In this document: in pieces, positions 33,727-45,245 of the stretch
How positions within the stretch are numbered: the first letter of the stretch is position 1
Layout of the letters: each line of letters starts with the position of its first letter
Origin: Anthonomus grandis grandis
Taxonomy: Eukaryota; Arthropoda; Insecta; Coleoptera; Curculionidae
Direction of reading: 5' to 3'
DNA length: 64,000 bases
Assembly (NCBI RefSeq): GCF_022605725.1
Contig: NC_065557.1
Location: 27,283,256 to 27,347,255 of the forward strand
Notes under the pieces: generated by a model
What the model was told of the DNA's origin: nothing
What the model saw: the letters and a program-made list of their open reading frames with translations, nothing else
The model's database searches: none
Position numbers and translations under genes: made by a program

Positions 33727-34240
33727 TTGCAAAACTTCAAAATGGCGTCCCGCCGCCAAAAGTTTTTTCACTCGCATCTCTCATACGCCCTCCCATTCTG
33801 GGGTACGCGTGTGGTGCAACTCAATGTGAGCGTCTTTTTAAACTACAAAAGAGAGCTGTTCGTTGTAGTAGGACTCACTATCAAAAATTCTTTAAAATAT
33901 ATAAAATATTAATATTTACTTCTTTATTCATATTTGAATCCATTTGCTTAATTCTTTTATTTTTATCTGTTAACCTAGCTTATCTGACAACTTTGAAACG
34001 GGGAGAAAAAGCTTTATCTTCTAATCACACGGTCAGTGATAGATAAAAGTTCTATATTGTACAATGTAAAAAGACGCACAATCATTTGCTATTTCAAATC
34101 AAGTGCATGTAGTCTCTCGCCTTTCGCAAAATTTTGAAATTACACTTACTGGAGAGAGTTATATGCAACAAACAACTTTTTTATTTAATAATATTGAACG
34201 TCATAAATATTCTGTTTTTTTTTTGACCAGATACAATTTT
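33727..34240 (+). pseudogene. LINE 3'-end relic (C-terminal ORF2)
   Basis: The plus strand reads LPFWGTRVVQLN, then KRAV-like and FKIYKILIFTSLFIFESICL text with shifts, LKRGEKALSSNHTVSD, and LLERVICNKQLFYLIILNVI. The W-G-T-R...KLQKRAVR order is the region after the RT domain of jockey/CR1-like elements. It is homologous to the minus-strand copy at 14590-15085. Frames are broken throughout. A Tc1 element begins immediately downstream. Confidence 0.62.
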
Positions 34241-34282
34241 TATTTTATTGTACAAAGATGTATGGTATATATTTATGTATAT

Positions 34283-35707
34283 GTACAGTATTGTGCATAA
34301 ATATAGTAACATTCTTGTTTCGCATTTATTTTATCAGTTAAATATCGATTTACCTGCTGTAAAGTTGTTATTTTTGAATCTCAGAATTAACTCAAAATGG
34401 GTCGCTCAAAAACCGTCTCTGGTGATGTAAGAAAAATTATTGTGGAGCATTACGAAAATGGTGTTAGGCAGAGTGACATTGCAAGAAGCTTACGGCTTCA
34501 CAGGTCAATCGTATTCAGAGTTTGCAAAAAATTTCGCCCTTTCTGGAACAGCTGCACCGGCGCCCATTCCTGGTAGACCCAGAAAAACAAATTTGAGGAT
34601 GGATAGGCAGCTGCTACGAATTTCCAAAGAAAATCCTTTTTTGTCTTCCCAAATTTTGGCAAAATTAAAAGAGGGTGGAGGAGTAAACCTCAGTTCCAGT
34701 ACCGTAAGGAGAAGATTACTTGATGCCAACTTACCTGTTTGTCGCCCCGACAAAAAACCGTTACTCTCAAAGAAGAACGTCATGGCTCGTTTTCACTTTG
34801 CCCAATCTCATGTCCACTGGTCTGTAGCTGATTGGAAGAAAGTCGTATTTAGTGATGAATCTAAATATAATTTATTCAGGACTGATGGAGTGATGTACGT
34901 CAGACGCCCCAGTGAACAAAAATTAAATAAAAAGTACATTTGCCCCACAGTTAAACATGGAGGAGGAAATATTCTTGTATGGGGATGTTTCTCGGCTCGT
35001 GGCATGGGACCCATAGTAAGAATAGTGGGCAAAATGGATCGTTTCATGTACAAAGACATTCTGCAAACACATTTAGTGCCATATATGGATGAAGTCATGC
35101 CAGTAACAGCCATATTTCAGCATGGCAACGATCCAAAACATGCTTCTTAATTGATTATGTATTTTAATTGATATTATATTTATTATAATGTTAAGAGGTG
35201 GCTATCCGATGAAAAAATTAATGTAATGGTCTGGCCATCTCAATCGCCAGACCTAAAACCTATAGAGAATTTATGGCATTACATTGACACCAAAATCAGG
35301 CACCTAACATGCTCTAATACAAATATTCTCTTTGAAATAGTGGAAAAGGCTTGGAAAGAAGTGAACAATGACTATATTATGAAATTAATTGAGTCCATGC
35401 CAAGACGATGTGCAGATATTATAAAGGAGAAGGGGTACTACACGAAATATTTAATTGATTTTATTTTAGTTGGGTTATATTTTTTTTAGAATCAAAACTA
35501 TTTTTTGTTGCTATATTTTTGAATAATAAATTTGCATAAAACAATTTGGTGTTTTATTTATTATGATACAAAAAATATGATAATATGAAAATATAAACAG
35601 GCTCTAACTATTCTTGTAAATAATATATAAACCTTACTTATAAAATAGATACTAAAACATATATAACAGGAAAGTTCAATGTTGCTATCTTTTTGCACAA
35701 TACTGTA
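34283..35707 (+). mobile_element. Tc1-like element, about 1.42 kb
   Basis: The termini read TACAGTATTGTGCATAAATA and, on the other end reversed, TACAGTATTGTGCAAAAAGA, with the outer TA as target duplication. Inverted repeats are about 28 bp with a few mismatches. The enclosed transposase pseudogene runs in plus orientation. A lone ACAATACTGTATA is the 3' tip. Confidence 0.82.
34397..35489 (+). pseudogene. Tc1 transposase (DDE), frameshifted and interrupted
   Basis: ATG 34397 starts MGRSKTVSGDVRKIIVEHYE, a helix-turn-helix region (RQSDIARSLRLHRS). A shift near 34530 leads into GRPRKTNLRMDRQLLR (the GRPR hook), WKKVVFSDESKYNLF (first Asp), GGGNILVWGCFSARGMGPI and QHGNDPKHAS (second Asp region). 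After HAS an AT-rich piece of about 45 bp with a stop interrupts the gene. It resumes as KRWLSDEK, then VMVWPSQSPDLKPIENLWHY (catalytic Glu) to a stop at 35489. Without the lesions it would be a normal Tc1 transposase of about 340 residues. Confidence 0.85.
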
Positions 35708-36609
35708 TATTATTGAGCTACTTTTGTCTAAAAAATTGTCAAAACTGACAATTTTGACGAAGTTATCTCGCGTGGCTAGTAATATCGTTGACACCCGTTA
35801 TATAATCTGTCGCTTTCTAGTAGTAATTTTGTCTGTACCGTTTCCAGCGATTTCGAATATTTGGATTAGTACAAAACTTTACGATTCGATTATGATAAAA
35901 AAAAACAGGAAAACTTAGACCTTAACTTTTACAAAGCACACATTTACCTGTTTACGGTCAAAAACGTTCTCTGTCGTTGCAAGGTCGACAATTCATGCAT
36001 TTATTAACTGTCGGACCCACATTCTATCAGCGGTCCGGTCTAGTGCTTTTTTGGTACCAAAAATTAGCCTGGTCAAACAAGGCGTATTAGACCGGACAAA
36101 AATGACAAAAATTAGCATCAAATCGTTTTAACACTATTTCCAAAAACAAATACGCACAATCTGTACTATAGATTTAGTGATAATAAAGGATTATTATTAT
36201 ATATTATACAACAAATTTCCAAATTTTGTTGTGTATCTTCTTTGATGTTTAACAAATGTACGTCATTCTGATTGTGGAAACGTCGGCGTCGCCCAATTGA
36301 ATTAATGTTTATATAAAAAGTTATTTTCCAAAATAAGCAAAATGTATATTATATTAAACCTGTTTTTGCTTATAATATTTGCATTGTTAAATATTGTGTT
36401 CCTAAAAATTGAACATTTAAATGAATATTGCAGTAGAAAAATGTTCTCCAAATTTCTATAAAAATATAATACATAACTACCAGTTAATTTTCATAATTAT
36501 GATGAAAATGTATTAGTATTATTTTTCTTGATTATGCCAGTTTATCGGTCTGGAAACAAAACACTTTTATTAATGAATTTAAGATGTTAACTGTTTATTT
36601 TACTTTCAG

Positions 36610-36731
36610 ATAAGCGCGTATGGATACAAAGTGAAAAAGAACCTACTAGTCCTAAGCTGATACGAAGGAACACCTTTGAGAATCGAAATTCTAGCATACC
36701 TTCGAATATAGTTCCTGAAGCAGAAGATTAA
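36610..36731 (+). CDS. Apc: APC terminal exon
   Basis: Acceptor TTTTACTTTCAG ends at 36609; TAA at 36729-36731. Residues 863-902 read DKRVWIQSEKEPTSPKLIRR and then NTFENRNSSIPSN, ending PEAED. The V-W-I-x-S-E block matches human EDVWVRIEDCP in its late C-terminal position, and SSIP (890-893) is a fourth SxIP site. The protein stops soon after, without the PDZ-binding tail of vertebrate APC. The exon has no ATG, so it is invisible to ATG-based open-frame searches. Confidence 0.88.
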
Positions 36732-37683
36732 AATTTGTTTACACTAATATTCTAAATGAATGAACAAGCTTAGTAGAATTCCTCAAATTTATAGTCAATC
36801 CACTTTAGATCAAAATTCAGACCAATGATATATTTTTTTATATCAGCTTTGATCAGCTAAAAAAACCTTCCAGATAATGTCATAGTTTTTAATTTTAAAT
36901 GTGTTTTTAGTATAGTTTAAATGCTGCAGGTTTTTAATATTAAGTAGAATATATTAAGTTATTCTTGCTCTAGCTGCTTTGTATTGTATTTATATTTTTG
37001 CAAATGTTATGAATATCACAGATGTGCTCTCTATTTAAATTTTATATTGAGTTTATCGCATGCGATATTCATTTTATTTTGATGTACCGTATTTATTCTA
37101 GTCTTGATATTATGTAATATTAGAAGTAATTTAAGACCAAATTGAAATTACTAATTGCGTTAGTGTTTAGAGTTGTTGGCGCTGACCAATGCGCAAGTTC
37201 AGCCGTCAACTAAAAGTTATTATTTTCAATTTGAGTATTTAAATTGCTTCGTATTTTGTAAGACTGTAAATTGTAGATTTATGTTAAATATTCGTGATAA
37301 TACTAGTTTATTATAGAGTCCTTTGTTCCGTGTAGTGTAAATAAATAATTGTAGGAAGTGTCAAAAATGAAACATAAGTAATTTTATAACGTTTAAACGT
37401 AGGGTTTATTATATAAATACAATTTATGTTTTTTTGTTAAATGTTATATATATATAGGTACTTAAATAATTTCAATATTTGCTCCAAAGTTTTCATTTAA
37501 CGAGAATTAAACGTTTTGCTTTAAAAGTTTTTAATTCATTGTGTCATATGTAGATACCCCTCATGAGACAAATTAACAAATTATTAAAACAATTTAACAA
37601 ATAAATTAATTCTAATTAAATTTCTATTAAGGCGGGGTTTATACAGTGCTTTTATTTCAAAACGAACAAAAAACGTCATTTTA
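36732..37683. other. APC 3' flank
   Basis: Probable 3' UTR to about 37360, then AT-rich spacer. 37642-37667 (TACAGTGCTTTTATTTCAAA...) recurs exactly at 52321-52346, so it is probably a lone transposon end. Confidence 0.45.
37340..37345 (+). promoter_or_regulatory. Candidate APC poly(A) signal AATAAA
   Basis: AATAAA about 610 bp downstream of the APC stop, followed within about 30 bp by GT-rich sequence. The 36732-37360 stretch is AT-rich without open frames and would be the 3' UTR. Other AATAAA-like words occur (for example near 37600), so the choice is tentative. Confidence 0.35.
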
Positions 37684-39971
37684 TACAGGGTGTCCGAAAA
37701 GTCAGATAATACTGAAGGGGCTGATGGAGCAACTCATAAGCACCCAGAAAAACATAAAATGACTTTAGTAAAAAATCGATGGTTTTCGAGATATTGGCAC
37801 TTTAGTGGAAGTCACCAAAATCCTACTCTTGGATTAGATTTTCGATTGTCACGCCTTAAAAATAGATATTTTTTAGAATCTCTTTTTAGCTATGCAACAC
37901 TAAATAGCCATTTTACTGATCAAAGACAAACATTAAACTAAACGGCCAAAAAATTTAATAAGAAATCTATTCTAAAATAAAGTATTACTTATTTTTATAT
38001 TTTAAACTTTGAATTTGACCGCTCATACTGGACCAAAAAAATTGTACGGTAACCTGGCTAATACCTTAAAAACTTTGCTTATTTAATCTACTTTTTAAAA
38101 TTACCTAAATGTTTTTTTAACAGTTTACTATTATTGTGTTATAGTAAAAAAACCCTAATTCACCTTATGATATCATTGTAAAAAAATTAAACAAATTTTT
38201 AAGTTATGTTTAAAATGTTTTTATTTAACTAAAAAATTTAAAAAATCAAGAGCGAAGGTAATTCTTATCACCATAGCAATAAACAACAAACATTTTTGGA
38301 ATTTAGTTTGTTTATAGTATTCCGGGAACTAACCACTCTTTTGCTTGTATCCTAACGTTTCTGTTACCTTTTGCTTTGGATTTGTTTTTGAGTTGAGGAT
38401 GCAGAGGAAATGCTCTAGCAGCCTCTAATCTTTATCAAGAAAGATATCCGAATTTGGCCCGATATCCTGACTATGGTGTATTTATTAATGTTCACCGCTC
38501 ATATTCCGAAGGCAGAATGCCTCATGCTCCTGTTCGAGAGGGAAAACCTCGTATTGATTATGTTGATCAAGTTTTAGAAGAAATTGAAAATGATCCGACT
38601 ACTTCGGCACGAGCAATCGAAAGAAGAACAGGGATACCGAAATCGGTAGTAAACGACATCACTAGGCGATTTCAATATCACCCTTATCATGTTCAAGGAG
38701 TGCAAAGCCTACTGCCTCGAGACTACGAACCACGCCTACAATTTTGCCGCAGAATGTTGCAAAAAAATCAAGAGGATCCGAATTTTTCAAATAATATACT
38801 GTGGTCGGATGAGAGTACATTCAAAAAGGATGGGTTTACGAACATGCACAATTTGCACACTTATGCGTTGGAAAATCCCCACTTTATTCGAGAAGAAAGG
38901 TCACAGTACCGATTTAAAGTAAACTTGTGGACCGGTATCTTGAACGGACGTGTAATTGGCCCATTCGAATTACCAGAAAATTTGAACTGGCAGGCTTATT
39001 TAGATTTTTGTCGAAACAATCTACCAATTCTTTTAGAAGATGTTCCTTTGGCCAGTCACCGAATAATGTGGTTCCAAAATGATGGTTGCCCGGCACATTA
39101 TGCCCATGAAGTTCGTCGGTATTTAAACCAAACATACCCCCACAGATGGATCGGCCGACATTGTCCAATTTTATGCCCTCCCAGGTCTCCAGACCTAAAC
39201 CCCCTCGATTTTTTTTACTGGGGTTGCATAAAAGAAAAGGTTTATGCAAGACCAATAAATAATATTGCTGAATTACGGCAGTGAATAAATAATGCAGCCC
39301 AAGATCTTAACGCTGCCAGGAATGCAAGACGGATCAATAGGTCCTTTATTAAAAGATGCCACGCCTGCATTCGCGTTGGTGGTAGACAGTTCGAACATAT
39401 TATTTGATTTTTATTTTTTTTTTAAGTTAATTAAAAATATTTTTTGAACATAACATAAATATAAATTTGTTTTATTTTTTTCATAAGGTAGATTAGGTTT
39501 ATCTTTCACTCTATCAAAATAACAGTAAAGCTTTTTTTAAAACATATTGGGTAATTTTAAAATTAAATTAAATGAGCAAACTTTTTAAGGTATTAGCCGG
39601 GTTGCCGTACAGTTTTTCGGTCCAGTATGAGCGGTCAAATTCAAAGTTTAAAAAATAAGAATAAGTAATACTTTATTTTAGAATAGATTTCTTATTAAAT
39701 TTTTTGGCCGTTTAGTTTAATGTTTGTCTTTGATCAGTAAAATGGCTATTCAGTGTTGCATAGCTAAAAAGAGATTCTAAAAAATATCTATTTTTAAGGC
39801 GTGACAATCGAAAATCTGATCCAAGAGTAGGATTTTGGTGACTTCCACTAAAGTGCCAATATCTCGAAAACCATTGATTTTTTTCTAAGGTCATTTTATG
39901 TTTTTCTGGGTGCTTATGAGTTGCTCCATCAGCCCCTTCAGTATTATCGTTGACTTTCCGGATACCCTGTA
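37684..39971 (+). mobile_element. DD41D mariner-like element with about 565-bp terminal inverted repeats, 2288 bp
   Basis: It starts TACAGGGTGTCCGAAAAGTC and ends in the inverse (TACAGGGTATCCGGAAAGTC), flanked by TA at 37682-37683 and 39972-39973. The inverted repeats run inward about 565 bp each, 37684 to about 38250 and about 39408 to 39971. The first 400 bp are highly similar and the inner part more diverged. The right repeat abuts the transposase stop. About half the element is therefore inverted repeat. Two 83- and 109-codon open frames on opposite strands are the same repeat read twice and are not genes. Confidence 0.88.
38420..39407 (+). pseudogene. DD41D mariner-like transposase, broken at both ends
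   Basis: The frame reads NALAASNLYQERYPN (N-terminal, start lost to an upstream stop), VLEEIENDPTTSARAIERRT, HPYHVQGVQSLLPRDYEP, ILWSDESTFKKDGFTNMHN, MWFQNDGCPAHYAHEVRRYL and RSPDLNPLDFFYWGCIKEKV. Then TGA at 39282-39284 interrupts it, and the frame continues as INNAAQDLNAARNARR...CIRVGGRQFEHII to TGA 39405-39407. The three catalytic Asp positions are intact with 41 residues between the last two. The in-frame stop removes about 40 residues. Confidence 0.87.
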
Positions 39972-40089
39972 TACACAGGAGGACGTCTAAAATGTCTGGT
40001 AATAATGCATATTTTATTGACATCATAGTTTGATATATCAAATGGCTATCCTATAGTAGGGTAGATCATTTTAAAGGGCCTACAATCTC

Positions 40090-40245
40090 ACACTCAACAA
40101 ATACGAATTATTTTCGTTTAGTATTCCCACACCATTTTCATCCACTTGGTTTTCCAAATATTGGACGATAGAAGGGTATATTGTTTTTCCGAGGAGATCT
40201 AAATACAGTTGTCTAACTAAATTTTCTTAAAAAAAAAATGGCCCG
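40090..40245 (-). pseudogene. Mariner-like transposase middle fragment
   Basis: The minus strand reads NLVRQLYLDLLGKTIYPSIV followed by QYLENQVDENG. This matches the stretch between the first and second catalytic Asp of DD41D transposases (YLxxLxxxIxPxIxxxLE...), just before the expected QQDGAPPH. Neither end is recognisable. Confidence 0.45.
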
Positions 40246-42599
40246 ATGATTTCGTTAGCATACATTTCTGACAATACTTATTTTAATATATTAATTATTT
40301 TTAATTAATTTATACTATTTTTAATTAATTAATTAATATATTAATAATAATAACTTATTTTAATTAATTAATTTTTTCAGCATACTGAGTATGATTTTCT
40401 CGAAAAAGAAGCTATTTATTTTCATTTTCTCAGTATCTACTATCAATTATTCGCATTTCTGAATTTTTAACTCAGCATAAGAATGACAATTTTAACAATA
40501 ATAATCAACTGGTTTTTAAATGTATTGAAAATGCTATGCACTGCAGTGTTATTTTTGTACTAGGTACTGCAAAAAGTACTAGTCAAATAAATTCGCCAAA
40601 TATTATACTGCATAAAATTTTGGGAAGAATTTCAAAATAGCATTAGGTATTTTCTCGCAAATAATAGATGCACATTTTTTTAAAAATATTTGGACTCAAT
40701 AAACTGTTTATCACCATACATTTTTACTGGTAAATTGCTTTAACTTGTATCAACTATTTTGGCGAACCAATGGAAAATTGTTTGCCATTTAAAATGTGTG
40801 ACACTATGAGGCAACCATTTGACCTACTAAAATTTAAGTTCATAAAATGTCTTTTATTACCATACATTTTTGTTTACTATTCTCTTATACGTAAACCGAT
40901 TTAATTTTTTTTGGCACTGTTAAAAACATATTTTGATGCTGCTTATAATGATGAGCACTAATAATGCTTTGCACAGCCTCGGTGCGGATTGGTTTTTTAT
41001 TTGGCTGCATTAGGGCAAATTCGTAAGCTAGCACTCTGCAATTATTCTGAACTGCCTGACAGGGTCGGTTCTGTGTAAACTAATCTCAATCCCACACAGC
41101 CGAACAGGTATCAGATTGGTACTTGACTGGATCGAATTGAACGAGGTTGGATTTTCCAATTCCCCCTTTGAGCTTGTTTCAGCAGCGTGCAAATACAACT
41201 CTGTATACGAGCAGTTGCTCGCCCCGGCAGCATTCGAATAGAAACTATGCAGCCCAGTCATTAATTTAATATATAAGCTTAATTTACAATTTGTAACTTT
41301 AGCATGGTTTATACATTTATAATTTTTATGGCTGTTTTTTAAAACTTTACTGCCAGTTTGAGTTGTAAGTTCTATAAATGCACTCTTTGAACCAAATTAT
41401 GTATATAATCATCACATAAACTAAAAATCTAGAATTATACGCATTAAGAAAAAATATATCAAACCCGCCATTATTGTATTATATATACAAAGTACAGAAA
41501 AATTTTATCCTATTACGCGAGTACGGATCATTTATGCCATAATTTAATTATATGTTTGAAATTTTGCCCAAAGAGCGTTAGCATATTTGAAACCAACTAA
41601 GGAGGAAACGTACAAAGCAATAGCGATAGCATCAGTGATTGGGGATCGCTGGAAATCACTCGATTTTCATCTGCTCCTGCGTATTACGCTGATTGTCTGA
41701 GATTGCGGTTGACAGGTGGACACAATGTAATGAGAAATATAACCCAGGTTATCAGCTCGTCAGCAACGATGATATTGTGGACCAAGTTTTGATCAATGAA
41801 AAGAACTAAATCAACAAAAAACCGAAGACCTCCGTTAACTTACGTATTTAGTTTTAGTTTTTATTATTTAGTGTAAAAGTATCTTTATGTAAATTTTCTT
41901 TATATTATGAATATTTTTATAGTAGGTCCATAATTTAGTGGATACAAAGAAACAACGTATTCTTCGCTCAAAAATATTGTGGTTTAGCCAAATTCTTCTA
42001 GTTCGAAAACCGATAATAACCAACAGGGTGTTAAAGTTTTAATTTTATGGTAATTATTTTTAATAAGCCCTTCAAAAAGTAGCATATCTAAAAGTAGTAC
42101 AACATTATGTCGAAGGTTTATGGGGCAAGAAATTCGACTTCAATGGTAATTTTTGTGTACACCCTAGAGGGCGCTGTCAGCGACACTCCGAGGTGATAAA
42201 AACCTGTATTATTTTTTTATGCCTCAGTGTATATGAGTGTTTTATTCAAGTCTTAGCTTTTCAATTAATACTACTCTAAAAAAGTATAAAAGGAAATCCA
42301 GTTTTTCATTTTTTGAGGGGTAAACTATTTAAAAAGATATACAGAGCTAAGCAGTGCTAATGTAAACTAACCCAAAAAAAACTTAGCGCCACATCTTCTA
42401 TTATCGAAACCGTGCCTTTTGGATAAACGTCAATTTTAGAATATTTTTATAATAGGTTTTGATCAAAACAAATTAATGTAGAGATCGCATTAAGGTGATA
42501 TCAAATATTATTTCTGTCAAAATCTTAGTGCTTGATTCGAATCCTTTAGAGTCCTAAAAGTTTTCTAAGCAAAAATTTCTTTTAAAAGTCGATAGAGGA

Positions 42600-43250
42600 A
42601 CCTAAAAATGAGAGACATGATATGCGTATATGCCCAAGAAAATTTTAACGGATATGTTTACAAACAGAAGGCATCCTAACTTCAAAACTTTCTCAAAAAC
42701 CTGTACAACAGACGTATTCTCTACGATAGAAAAATTCGTTCTTTTCGTCCTTCACGAAATTTAGGAGAACGCCTAAAAACCGTCACACTCGAGCTAGAGA
42801 AATAAATTCTAGATCGTGTTGCAGAAAATACGAAAATCAGTACGAGACGTATGGCTCACCATACCACCGTAAGTAAATCAACAATTTCTCGAAAAAAAAA
42901 ACTGCTTTCTTACTATTTCACTCCTGTTCAAAATTTGCTGCCCCTCGACTTAAATTTGCTTGTTTCTATCAAATCCAGCAAACTGTCGACCCATTTTTCC
43001 TAAGTAAGAGCTCTATTTAGATTTTTTACAAAAGCTAATCGAGCTTTTGGAAGATCCATTGCAATACAGGGTTCCCCTGTTCACTTTTTCAGACATGTCA
43101 GAACATCTCGAGCAAGAGTATCCTAATCGCCAGATCGGTCGTTAGAGCCAAATGCCTTAGCCGCCTCGAACCACTGATTTTAAGCCCCTCAACTTCAACA
43201 TATGGGCAAGTTACACGCCCATGAATGGTATTAGAAAATAATACTAAAAA
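42600..43250 (+). pseudogene. Mariner-like transposase relic, internally deleted
   Basis: The plus strand reads NTKISTRRMAHHTTVSKSTI (second helix-turn-helix), YYFTPVQNLLPLDLNL, then jumps to SEHLEQEYPNRQIGR and PPRTTDFKPLNFNIWASY. The last corresponds to PPRSPDLNPLDFFIWG with the catalytic Asp replaced by Asn. The segment holding the first two catalytic residues is missing. An AACAGGGTGTTAAAG word near 42025 may be its 5' end. Confidence 0.62.
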
Positions 43251-43309
43251 TTAATTTGTAAAGTAAATAAAAAATGATTTTATAAAAAAAAAGTTAATTG
43301 ATAATATTT

Positions 43310-44223
43310 TTAAATTGCCTTGTTGAATGCAGGCCTGTGCCCGTAAGCCAACAGATGACGAAGTTATTCGTATTTGACCCCTGTTTTGTCTTATTTGTTC
43401 AGCAGCTTGCTGAATATGGTCCAATCACTCTTCCCTTGTATTTGAAACTTGCGCATAGACCAAATCTTTCATGTACCTCTATAAATAAAAATCAAGGGGA
43501 ATGTGATCGGGTGACTAGGTGGCCAGGCAAGAGAACCACCTCGACCAATTTTATCTTGGATAGTTGGCCGTAACCCAGTTTCGGACAGCAATTTCGAAAT
43601 GCGGTGGAGCCCCATTTATTTGGAACCACATGTGTAGACGAATATTTAGTGGGACGTCCTCCAGTTTTCCTTCAAAATTCGCCAGTCATTCCCGGTACTC
43701 CGACTTGTGTAGCGATTTGACGTACACTGATAGTTGGATCTACTACAACAGTATCTAATATTCGTTGATTCAAGTTTACTGGCAACTTCACTCTCCAATT
43801 GAAATAATAATCACGCACTCCGCATTCCCGAAATTGTCTGTGTACTTCCAGAAATGTTCTGTAATGAGGAATGCGCCTATTTGGAAACCGATGTTCATAT
43901 TCGATAACTGCTAGACGAGCACTGCCGTTACAGTACCCATACACAAAATGCATGTCTGCGTACTCTTGAGAAGAAAATCGATAGGGAGTTTTGACAAAGA
44001 TACCGTCACTCACTAAGAAACTGTCCTGTTTATCATTAAAAAAAATTTTGCAGTTTTTATTTACTTTAGGAATTTATTTTGAGTATTCTCCTCTAATAAC
44101 ATTCATGGGCGAGTAACACAGAAACAAATAAAAATGGACCTACAAGTTTTCCGTGTTTTTTTTACTTAAAATGAAGCGTAATTTGAACTAAAATTTAAAC
44201 ATAACGATACGGGACACCTTGTA
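43310..44223 (-). mobile_element. Mariner-like element, internal deletion
   Basis: The 5' tip on the minus strand is TACAAGGTGTCCCGTATCGT (44223 downward), next to TA. From 44013 the frame reads MSDGIFVKTPYRFSSQEYAD, then FVYGYCNGSARLAVIEYEHR and VDPTISVRQIATQVGVPG, the N-terminal DNA-binding half of a DD41D transposase. After GMTGEF the text jumps to EDVPLNIRLHMWFQINGAPP, joining the helix-turn-helix half to the region of the second catalytic residue (here Asn for Asp). Decayed WSPDHIPLIFIYRGT follows. The 3' end near 43310 is not clearly defined. Confidence 0.72.
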
Positions 44224-45245
44224 TAATCATTACACTAAATTAATATTTTGTAATATTATTCAACACATATTTAACAATTAAATTAAGATATCATGCATTT
44301 ACAAAAAACATTACTTTCTGTAACTAAACATACATTCTTTTCTTTTTACACCTTATTTCCATACTATTCATTAATTGAACAAAATAAAAAATTGAAGCAT
44401 TAAAAATTGATTTATGTCAAAAACGGTTGCTCTGAGCGACTTGACAGACGTATACCTTTCATAAGTATTATTTATTAAAAATTTATGTACTCTAATGCAC
44501 AAAAGAGTTATACACGTTTCTATCCAGTCAGACTGTCGCCGAGAGCGCATAAATGAATAACATCATACGATTATAATAACATTAAATTCGAATTTCTCGA
44601 TACCAAAAACTCTCTTTTACCAAATTTTGTGCTGATATATTTATCTTTGTATGAATTATTAAGGAATAACAAAAACATCCTGTATTTCTGTTATTATCAA
44701 TTTTCAGTAACTTTGGTTAAATCGTATTATTCTCAACCAAAGAATATGCTGTTGCTCTTTGTCCACTAGATTATGGGTATGAGAAAAAATCTTTGTTAAA
44801 ATTAAACTTTTTTTAATTCAGTAAAATTCGAAACTTTTCCCCATTAACGAACCGAAAAAGTCGCGGTATTTTTAAAATTCCTTAATGCCTATAAAATTTA
44901 ACCAATTATGTGATTTAAATTCTCCTTATGCGGATAAGGTTTCAATAAAGTAAAAAATTCCTTTGATAGTGTAACTTTTTAATAGATTAAATCGTATATA
45001 CAATAAAATAATAATCTAATCTAAAATATATTAAATAAGTTATAAGATAAATAAAATATTTACATGATTGATAAATGTACATAATTATGCGGATGAGGTT
45101 CCAGTAAATTTAAAAATCCTTTTATATTATAACTTTTTAATTGATTAAATAAAATATACAATTAAATAATAATCTAATCTAAAATATACTTAATAAGTTA
45201 TAAAATAAACAAAATATTACCATGATTGTTAGATGTGCAAAATTA

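Larger units (their letters stand above)
30844..36609. other. APC intron, 5.8 kb
   Basis: Contains the foldback (31722-33056), a MITE (33066-33437), a LINE tail (33727-34240) and a Tc1 element (34283-35707). A motif of about 70 bp (TTTGAGCGTATGAGATWGTA, then TTTTCTARATTGATTTTTAC) recurs at about 31640-31715 (minus), 32415-32500 (plus) and 33460-33515 (plus). 35710-36600 shows an inverted pair around GGTCCGGTCTA/TAGACCGGAC (36030-36100) and nothing else. Confidence 0.5.
2793..36731 (+). other. Apc: APC (adenomatous polyposis coli) gene, 3' part, eleven exons
   Basis: Eleven exons with consistent GT-AG borders and matching phases sum to 2709 nt, exactly 903 codons including the TAA at 36729-36731. 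The product fragment is rich in Ser, Pro, Lys and Asn and mostly disordered, like the C-terminal half of APC. Family marks I see: KPRIVKPL followed by KGIRGRRKPLYS (compare human GPRILKPG...SKGIKGGKK), LERQGTFTKD (compare LVRQSTFIKE), KRVWIQSEKEPTSPK (compare DVWVRIEDCP) near the end, and several SxIP sites. APC is the scaffold of the beta-catenin destruction complex and binds microtubule plus ends. The armadillo repeats and any canonical 20-residue beta-catenin repeats are not in the window. There is no human-type C-terminal PDZ ligand; the protein ends PEAED. APC versus APC2 paralogy cannot be settled here. Confidence 0.88.
39972..45245. other. Spacer between APC and Sec15 3' ends
   Basis: Holds three mariner scraps (40090-40245, 42600-43250, 43310-44223). 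40250-42000 and 44230-45240 are AT-rich with no gene recognised. A minus-strand open frame at 41028-41261 lies in a locally more GC-balanced stretch of unknown origin. The Sec15 3' UTR should occupy part of the region below 45246. Confidence 0.45.

Noticed and set aside
37690..40041. 83- and 109-codon frames at 37690 (plus) and 39712 (minus) as a protein family
   Set aside because: They are the two arms of the terminal inverted repeat of one mariner, so the same DNA is read twice.
41028..41261. 77-codon minus-strand frame as a gene
   Set aside because: No domain, no neighbouring exon, and isolated in transposon-rich spacer; its better GC balance alone is not enough.
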